This document shows, piece after piece, positions 52,301-61,300 of a stretch of DNA of 64,000 nt. The stretch is taken from assembly GCA_022316685.1 (NCBI GenBank), contig JAKJHU010000039.1:1798001-1862000 (forward strand). The letters run 5' to 3'. The DNA comes from Progne subis subis. Lineage: Eukaryota; Chordata; Aves; Passeriformes; Hirundinidae. The notes under the pieces were generated by a model that saw only the letters and a list, made by a program, of their open reading frames with translations, had not been told where the DNA came from and did not search any database. The stretch's first letter is position 1; every line of letters starts with the position of its first letter. The position numbers were made by a program, and so were the translations under genes.

Positions 52301-55300
52301 AGTGGTAGATTAATCAAAGAAAAATTTAATAATCTAGAATTTGAATGCCTTTAGTTCCTCTTTGTCATATATTAATCTATTCACAGAATAGGACAAAAGA
52401 AACACAATTACATTTCCTTCTTTCTCCAGGAGATGAGGAGATAACCATTTGTTATTCTAACTCGTCATAAGGCAAGTTATAATAAATGCTGAGAATAAAG
52501 CTGTTTTTTCCATCTAGGAAAGTGGATGATCCTTTCAGTTAATTTCAATCAAATGCTTGAGTTGCTTTTGTTATGTCTTTATAAATGGAGAAATGAAAAA
52601 ATGACAAATGCTGGGAAGCTGTGCCTTCTGATTAGAGAGTTAGGATTGGGCATCCTAATCAGGAAGAACCGAGCCACAAGCACAGGCCTACCGTGACTTG
52701 CTCTGAGCTGTGAGGTTCTGGTACAGCTGACGAAGCATCTGAACTTTTGCATAAAGCAATTCTGATTTAACTGTGCTGTCCTTGCTGATTTCTGCTGTCC
52801 TCTGGGTGATGTGTGTCAATCTGCCATCATAGGAAGAGATCTGCGAGTCAACCAAGTTGTGATTCTGGAGCAAATCTACTACTTCCAGGAGCTGCTTCCC
52901 ACAGTCCTGGGAATTCACTAGCACCTACAAAATGAGAAAAAAAAAAAAAAGTTATTTTCAGAGAGTGCACCTAGGGTCTCAGTACAAATAAATCAGTTGA
53001 AAAGTTCCTGTTGTCTCTCATAGCTACTAAATGTCCAAGAATGTCAGCTAGGTAAAGCAAAAAAGCTGCCTATTTATAAAAATTATACTAAATTTTTTTT
53101 TTTTCAATGCCACAAGCTGATGGCAACAATCCAGACTTTCTATCTGTTGCAGTGCAAGTAATGGTCTCATCAAATAAGCATCTGTTTTTGCACCTAATAT
53201 ATTTCTTCTGATTAAGCATTCAAGGTCTCAGAATTTGTGTGTGTGATGAATATCCCTTTGCTATAGACCCATCTCTAGGCAGACTGATTCACAATCTGTA
53301 TTTGAAGAATTCTACAATATCCCATTCTATGGTATGTTTTGACTGCAATGTTCTTTAATTTGAGAAGCCTACTTGTCTATGTAAGTAATGAAGAAAAGTA
53401 CTTTTTAGTACTTAATTGGTGACTGATGAGAAGTGCTTATCAGTTTGTCTTCTATCTAATTGTATTCGTGGATACAATTATTAATCCCAGGGTACTATCT
53501 TTCCTTACCAATCTTTTCCCATATTTTCAGACTATTGTTGTTCCAATGACGCTATTACCATTAGATGTTCTTTGCCTACTAACTCTAGGACAGAAATATT
53601 TATAACTTAGAGATGGCTCTTATCTTTAATTTAAATTCACAACTACATTTTGCACACTGACTCTTTCAGCTTGGGTACAAAGCAACCTGTAGTCATAAGG
53701 ATTTTTCTGTCTTCAAGGCAAAGGATGTACACATACTTCCTTCCATTACAAAATCAACATGAAAACCCAGTCATTTCTCATACTGGAGAGAAGACTGTGC
53801 TCTGACACCCTGGTAACAGCTGGAAATTCTTGCTAAAAGCAACGACTGTGCATTTATAGTGGAACTTTCCTTTCTCACGAGTTTATATACCTGAAAGCCT
53901 GAGCTAATTCCTATCTGTAAAATTACCACAGGTACTTCCAGAAGATAATTCAAAAGAATGATATGGAATGGAAGCAGGAGGTGTGTTTCTTCCACTTGTG
54001 CCTTTGCACTTGTGAATTTAGAAAATATTATTTCCCATCTTTATTTTACCATATAACTTGAACCTGTAGTACATTCCATGTAATAGGATACCTGGCTTTC
54101 TGATTAGGGAAACCCCTTATAGCAAAGCCTGTTTTTCCTTGTGTAGTTACCTGTGATGATGAACTGAAATGCTTGATTAGGCATCTAGGTCAAAATTGTG
54201 TATTTTTTCTATAGCTGATAGACTTATCTCCTGTTGGCACCAACCAGTCCCTGGAACATGGGGACACATATTGGCAGCGCTGCAAGTTGTGTGCTGCTGG
54301 AGAGGGATCAGTACCTGCAGCTCTTTCAGCTCCTCTGTAATGGCATCGATGTCCCTCAGGAGGCCCAGAATTTCCTGCATTGTTCCCACGGACTGCTCTC
54401 GTCTCTGCAGCTGATCCAGGAGATCCTGCCATTGCTTTGAAATGTTCTTTTGCCTACAAAGGAAGAGAAAGAAATTACTGGTTTGGACCAAAGTCTTTGG
54501 GCAGCACTGGAGGATTGTCAGTGCTTGCAGGTTTAGAGGGGCCAAATGAACACACATGACTCTTGACATCAGTGTAAGAGGACAAGCCAGAAACACCAAA
54601 GAGGTAAAAAAAAAAAAAAGTTATAGGAATTTTGAGTAGCACCTCAACTGTCATTGATTTTTTTAAAATGTAGGCATTGTTTTTAAGTATGCTCATAAAA
54701 GACCCTTTTTACGCTACAGTGATTTTGCTTGATACAGTGGAAAGGTTTGGAAACAAAGAAGTGCTCTTTAAATGGCTGCTTAAAGTAAAACATTAATCTA
54801 AACCATATCATAAGTCACAATCTGATCTCATAGTTTGATTCACTCTTTTATAACTGGTTTTCTGAGTTTTCACAGAGAGTCTTGGTTTTGTCTGAATTTA
54901 GAAAAGCAATAAAATACCACGAGAGATGTTATTTGTATGGCATTCTTAGATACTCACAAGTCAGGTTATATAATAACCTGAGATAATCAGAGTATTTATA
55001 ATTTCTCAATATTTGCTCCAAAATGGAGTAAATCGGAGAATATCGTGCCTTAACCAATTTGTATCTCCCCAAACCACAGACAGAAATAGAAATGTGTTGA
55101 TTTGGGAGAAAAAACAGTATTTCTCTAAGAATTTTTCAATGGCAGATAGAGTATTTGGTAGAAATTTGTAGGTATATTTTCATACAGAACAAAAATATCT
55201 TTAAAATGTTTTTCACCTTAAATTGGTCTGAGGCTTTGATCATCAAGGGAAAAAAATTAGAATTTTGAAGAAGATTAAGTGTTTGCCTTATCTGCCAGAA

Positions 55301-58300
55301 CTATTCACAGGTAGAAGAAATTCCTGACAGTTCTACTCATGAGGAGTAGAGACAAGATTCACAGTTACAACTAGATTTTTTCCACCACACCCTAAAATTT
55401 CAACTAATTTTGACCTCTGCTGCTACACAGCCTGTCAGCCATCACTCACTTCTGCAAGATTTGATCTTTGCCATGATAGTTCTCCTGGCTGATAACAGTG
55501 GCCATTTCATCCAAGGCTGTGAAGCGTTCCCTCCTGGGCAGTACATCCGCCACAATGGCTTCCAGCTTCTTACTGGCAGCCTCCATCCTGTCCACACTCT
55601 CTGGCCAGAAGTCCTGCTTGCCAATCACTTTCCTCATGTCTTCCAAGTAGGACTCACGCAGGGCTGCCTTCTTCAGGAACCTCTGGGCTAGCTGTTCCAG
55701 CCTTTCTAGCCTCAGCATCTCTGTTTGCAGTGCTTTTCCCCGGTTGTGCTCTGACTTTTCCAGGATGATCCAGTGCTTTTCCACATCCTGCAGTGTCTTC
55801 CCCTCTGGGGGCAAGTATGGCCGTTGGTTGTTGGCTCTCTGTTTGGTCCTGATGTTGAAGAGATGAGCTTCAATCATGCCCTTCTCTTGGTATTTGGGGG
55901 GTTTCTCCACAGTGCGGAAGGTTTTAAAGTTGGCCATGAGCAGCCACATTTCCTGAAGAGAGTTGGGGAAATGGCGGTCATCCAGTTCCATCACCTTCTG
56001 TTTAATCCATTTCAGGAGGTCAGAGACCATCTGCTCATACTGAAGCTTCAAGTCATCTATCTCCTTCAGGAAGAACACAATCTGCAATGGGAATATAAAG
56101 TTACAAGCTCCATAAGAAACAGAATGAAGCAAGGTGAGTGAACAGAAAGCAGTGTCTTCAGCAGTCATCACATTTTTATACTGATGTGGTGACAGCTGTC
56201 ACAAGCTGACAAGATCCTGGTTCTCTCGCATGCACACAGCAGACTGTGGTGGAGCAACACCTTCTCAATCTCTTCTGTTGGAACTGTTTCTGTTTATAAA
56301 AATTACTAGAAAATGTTTTGTGGCTAAACAGTGCTTTGGTAAGGATGCTGACTCTGATTCAATGCTAACTTTTCAAGTTCAAGACATTTATCTGTTTCAT
56401 TTGTTGCTTGATCTGCCTTTTCTTAAAGTTCAGGTAAATACTGGAGCAAACATCTAGAATTAAATCCCTAATGAAATAAAAGCTGTTAGAATGAAAACAT
56501 CCTTTCTCTCCATTTTGCAGTTTTTTCCATCTTTGTCTTTTTACTTTATATTATTTTTTTCTGCATCCAGACTTAGTAAAGATGCAGATCTTTACTCCTG
56601 CAAATGACAGGTTTAGTGCTGAACAATGTCTGCCTCTATCATTCTGCTGAGTTTGCCTGCCCCAGCCAGGCAGAATGGTGAGGGAGATGGCATTGACAAA
56701 AGACCCAGTCCTTCCTAGTGGTGATCTGCTTTTGCTTCCAGAAAGTGCACTTGGCAATGACTGAGTGCTGCAGTCTTGTAAGGAGTAAAATAGCACCAAC
56801 CCTTAGTGCAGGAAAAGCAGCCCATGACATCAGGGCTCCCTTCTGTATTTTCTGCCATTGCACCCAGTTCTTGCTGAAAGATCCTAGCAAATGCACAGCC
56901 ACCTCAGATGGGAGAGAGAAAGGAGATTTGCCTCCCCGAGCTGTTTCTCTCTGACATCCTGGTCACACACTTAGTCTGAACTCAAAGGCTTCCTTGGCAC
57001 ATTCAGGCTTCCCTCCCAATCCTATTAGAAAATTCAGAGCCGCCTATTTGAGGGGACTAAGGACATGAAGAGATTAACATCTGTTTCCGGCTCCTTCAGA
57101 ATGTTTGTGTGTGTCAGAAATGCAGGAAGACAGGAATGCAATATTAGAGACAGGCTAAAAATACGGAAAGAGTTGAAGGGAGAAAAAGAAGCAGGTAAGT
57201 GGAGAGAGAGAAAAGAAAAAATAAATATAACATGAAAAAATAGAAAAAGCAGTGGAGCACAATGAGAATTGAAAAAAGAGTAAGCAAACTGTTTATTCAT
57301 AAAATACAAAAATTATGGCCTACTTGCTCCTTGTAGTTCCTCTAATACATGCTTTTGGACTCAATATTTCATGTTTATCAAAAGATAAATAGTGTCTCCT
57401 GGCCAAAATCCAGTGATCCATGTGTAGAGCTGTGAAGTCCTACTGCCTACTCTCCCCACTGATGCCCAACCTTTGACTGAATTTCAAGTCCTGCTCTCAT
57501 CTAATGCATCTCTTTGGAGAACATGCTGTTCTAAGACATAGAAGACATAGAATCCTAGAGGATCTCGAGCTGGAAGGGATCCATAAGGACCATCAGGTCC
57601 AATTTCCTGCTCCTTGCAGGACTACCTAAAATTGAGTTTTCTGACATAGAGCATCCTCCAGACAGTCCTTCCACACTAACAGGCCTGGTGCTGGGGGGAG
57701 CCATGTGACAGGATCATCTAATCCTTGCACCAGACCACATTTTTAGCTGACCAAACCCTGCTTTTCAAAACCTTTTTACCATGCCACTACCAGGGAAACA
57801 CTAGTGTGAATTTTTGTGCCTCGCATTAAGCAACGTATTCCCCCTCTCAACTGCACAGGCAGATCTCCAAGTCCAGATGTTCATGTAGGAACCATCCTGA
57901 ATGTGTAGGTTTTCTGCAGGCTATGTCTTTTGGAGTTTGGTCAAAACAAGAACAGATTTCTCTGGAGACAGAAGAGAAATTCTCTCAAGGGAAGTGGTCT
58001 TCAGTGGAGCAACTGAAAAATTCCTTTAGTTTTCCATCAGCGTGACGCAAGAAATTTTTAATATAGCTCATGAGTTCATGTGAGGTGAAGTGTATGTGGA
58101 AAGAGAAAAAAAGCTTAAGTTGGCTAAATTTAATAAAAATAATTGTAAAAATTTAAATTTAGCCAGTGTAGCTAGCATTCTTTCAGTTTTATTTGTTGGT
58201 GGTGGTGGTGGTGGTATTAAGTTGTTTTGGTTTTGCTTAATTTGTTTGGGCTTTTAGTTTGTTTGGATTTTTTTATTTTCTACCTAAAGAGTTAGAAAGA

Positions 58301-61300
58301 AAGGATGAAGATTTTCACAGGAAATCAAAATCCAAAGTACTTCCATAGAATAAGGGATCATCATTCCTCCTATTAAATGAGAAATCTGTGACTAGGTCTG
58401 TTTTTGCCTAGTCTTAATCTTCTCCCATTACTGAGATCTCTCTGCCTCAAGCTGCCTTGGAACCATATCAGTTCTCAAACAAAAACCATGAGGTCAAAAA
58501 GGGATTGATTTTCAGTGAAATAATTACACCCCTATTGGAGATCAGAGAGTGTACAGACTCCAGGTACAAATCTCAAGGTGCAAGGTCTTTCAGATGGATG
58601 CACCTTTTGATTCAGTTCAAATGACCTTAAAGTTGAGCTCGAACAAAACCTCCCACACTTCCAAACTGAATTTAGCTTTACATTTTTAACCTATATCTTC
58701 CAAAGATAGCAATGCACTCACTTTGTTAAGCCTCTTTTGTATTGTCTGGCCTTGTTTCAGTCTGGAGAAGTAGTGGTAATAGAGCGACACGTAAGTCATG
58801 ATGGATCTCTCATCTGGATAGGGCACTGCCACATCCTCAGCATCAAGCAGTTTGCTGATTCCAAACTCTTTCTCCGCAACATCAAAGGCATTGTTCAGGT
58901 TTTTAATGGGCTGGTCCTGCCGCAGTGAGCTATAGTGGATAAGATCAGGCCTGGGCAAGGAGAAAAAGAGGGCATGGAGATGAAGGAAGGTTTATGTTTC
59001 TAGTAAGTTCTTTCAGATCATAAACCATAAACTGTTTATGAGACTAAGTTAATAGTCACACAACTGTTAGTGTTATGTGACATTAATGCTGAAATTACTT
59101 TGACCCTGACCTTCATTCAAGAGCATTGCACCTTGCCTACCCTAGCAGGAAGCAAATTGCCTTCTATGAAATTGAATTACCATTCCAAGAAAATCCCTGC
59201 CCTTTTTTCTCCTCTTCTCCAATGGCTGAAAACCAAAGCCCACTAGAGAGACACTTGTAAAAACGGAGGTGACTCCCAGCTGGGGAAGTTCCAAAATCCC
59301 ACTATGGTATCCCATATAAGATACAGCAGAACGGTTGAGGACAAAGAAGTGTTCAGGGTTACCATAGGTGGTTTCCCTCTCCTGCTTTTGGCCTTTTTCT
59401 TCATTCTTTTTCAAAGGAACAGAGAAGGGAGAAAAAAAGAGACTGAGAAGCTGCTTACTCCATTACAGAACCAGAAGATATACATGCACACAAAGTTTGA
59501 ACTTAAAATAAAACCAGCGCCTAAAATAATTATTTTAGAAAAGGAGCAATGGGAACATGACTCAGTGGCTAAGACCAAATGGGCAGCGTTTTTCATATAT
59601 GTGATATTCCCCTGGAAATTCAATGCTATAGCCAACTAAAGTTGCTATGAAGCAGGACTTTCAGGTCCTTCCTTCCAAGAAGGAGAGAGAATTTTTTAAG
59701 AAAGAAGAGTTTTCAGTGAGAAAGGTCAGAGAGTATCTGACAGTTTCTGGACAAAGTCTTGTAATTCAGACCCTGGAACACCTCTTGTCAGAGCTGGAAA
59801 AAGCAATGAGCAGCTCTGCCTGAACTGATCCATCAAAACTTACCTGTGAGCATGTATGAGAGCATTGAAGGCCAGACCATCACTCCAGCTTTTGGAGAAG
59901 TCCTTCACACTCACATTGGAATAGCTGGCAGTTTTATGCTGACACCAGAGTAATAAGGCTTCATTGGCAAATAGAACATCAGCTCTGCCTCCAAATTCTT
60001 CCTATGAAGAGAGCAGGGAAAAGAAAAACCAGTGTCAACAATACATGAAAGTAGTATCAGTGAGTTTGTTCCCAAAGATCACTTTGTATTACTTTTGTTC
60101 AATTCACAGATCCCCTCAAAGTCATGACTTACAGGCTGTATCTGTCACGAAATAGAAAGATTTAACATGAAAATAGGAGTTTTCTATTAAAAAATATGAA
60201 ATGAATGAATGCAGAAATTATAAGGTGAAATGCAGGGGCTGAAATTTTTCAAATGTTTCTCTTCTGTAAGGTCTGTAGAAATCAGGCAGAAAGGAATGTT
60301 CAGTTTATTTGCTTCCTAAGCTGTGAAATAGAACTCAGAAACAAAATATGACTCAGAAACAAAATATTCAGGTCTACTGTTAAAAATTATTGACTTTGAT
60401 TTCAAAATACATGTATAAAATCTTGTTTTTCATGTTATTAAGAGTACATGTTTAATAATTTTAAAAAAATGTGATTCTCCAGAGAAAGAGCAAAGCAGCA
60501 TCATGGGACTCAAATTTAGGGAGAATTGTTTACAGACATATTAGACATGAAGTCAAAATTCTGTAAGAAATTTGTAAAACAGAGTGAAGAACATGAATGT
60601 TCTTTCTATCTCCAAGTCACTGTTTCAGCTATTTGAGAAAAAAACCCCATGAATTCAATTGCACAAGCAAAAAGACAAAGATACAGTTTTACCTTATCAA
60701 GTTTGATAGATGAAATCTGAAATCGAAGTATGATGATCCAGATAAGGCCCAGGATTAAGGTTCTGTCCCCATCTACGATATTCTCAGGACCAATCACTTT
60801 TACTTGTACCTGCTAATAAACCAGTATCCATTCAGTATAAAAGCGCCTGTGTCCAGCTCTCAGTGTAACAAACTGTTACTGGAAGGGGTGTTCAGGCCAT
60901 TTTCTTAAGTGAAGTGGTTTAATTTTTACATTTTTTCATCAGTCCACAGACCTTCCACCTCCTATATCAGCTCATGATGAATTTCAGCAAAAGCCTGGCA
61001 AAGGGATAGTGTCCTCAAAGACTTAAATTTCAATATATATTTTTTGAAAACTGGTGGTTAGGGAGAGGAAAGAAACACATTTCTTTCCTTCAGAGGAGAG
61101 GAATAGTAGCTGTTTCTAAAACATATTACTCAAATAACAAAGAAATTAAATTTTGATTTTTTATTTCTTTTAATAAAATCCCTGGCCTGTCTTCAGAAGA
61201 TATATGTTATTGTGTACTAGAGGAGGAAATTACAATGAACATGATGCGACAATTAATTAATAATATATATAAACTGTTGTGATCTCTAATATCAATATTA

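Larger units (their letters stand above)
56082..58721 (-). other. Intron between exons a4 and a5
   Basis: 2.6 kb separating the actin-binding module from the repeat rod. Contains a CR1 fragment near 57.6 kb and a (GGT)7 run. No further exon is needed because the flanking phases and protein text join directly (RLNK to [11 protein letters not shown]). Confidence 0.85.

Noticed and set aside
55773..56141. 122-codon plus-strand frame
   Set aside because: Antisense shadow of the large exon a5.
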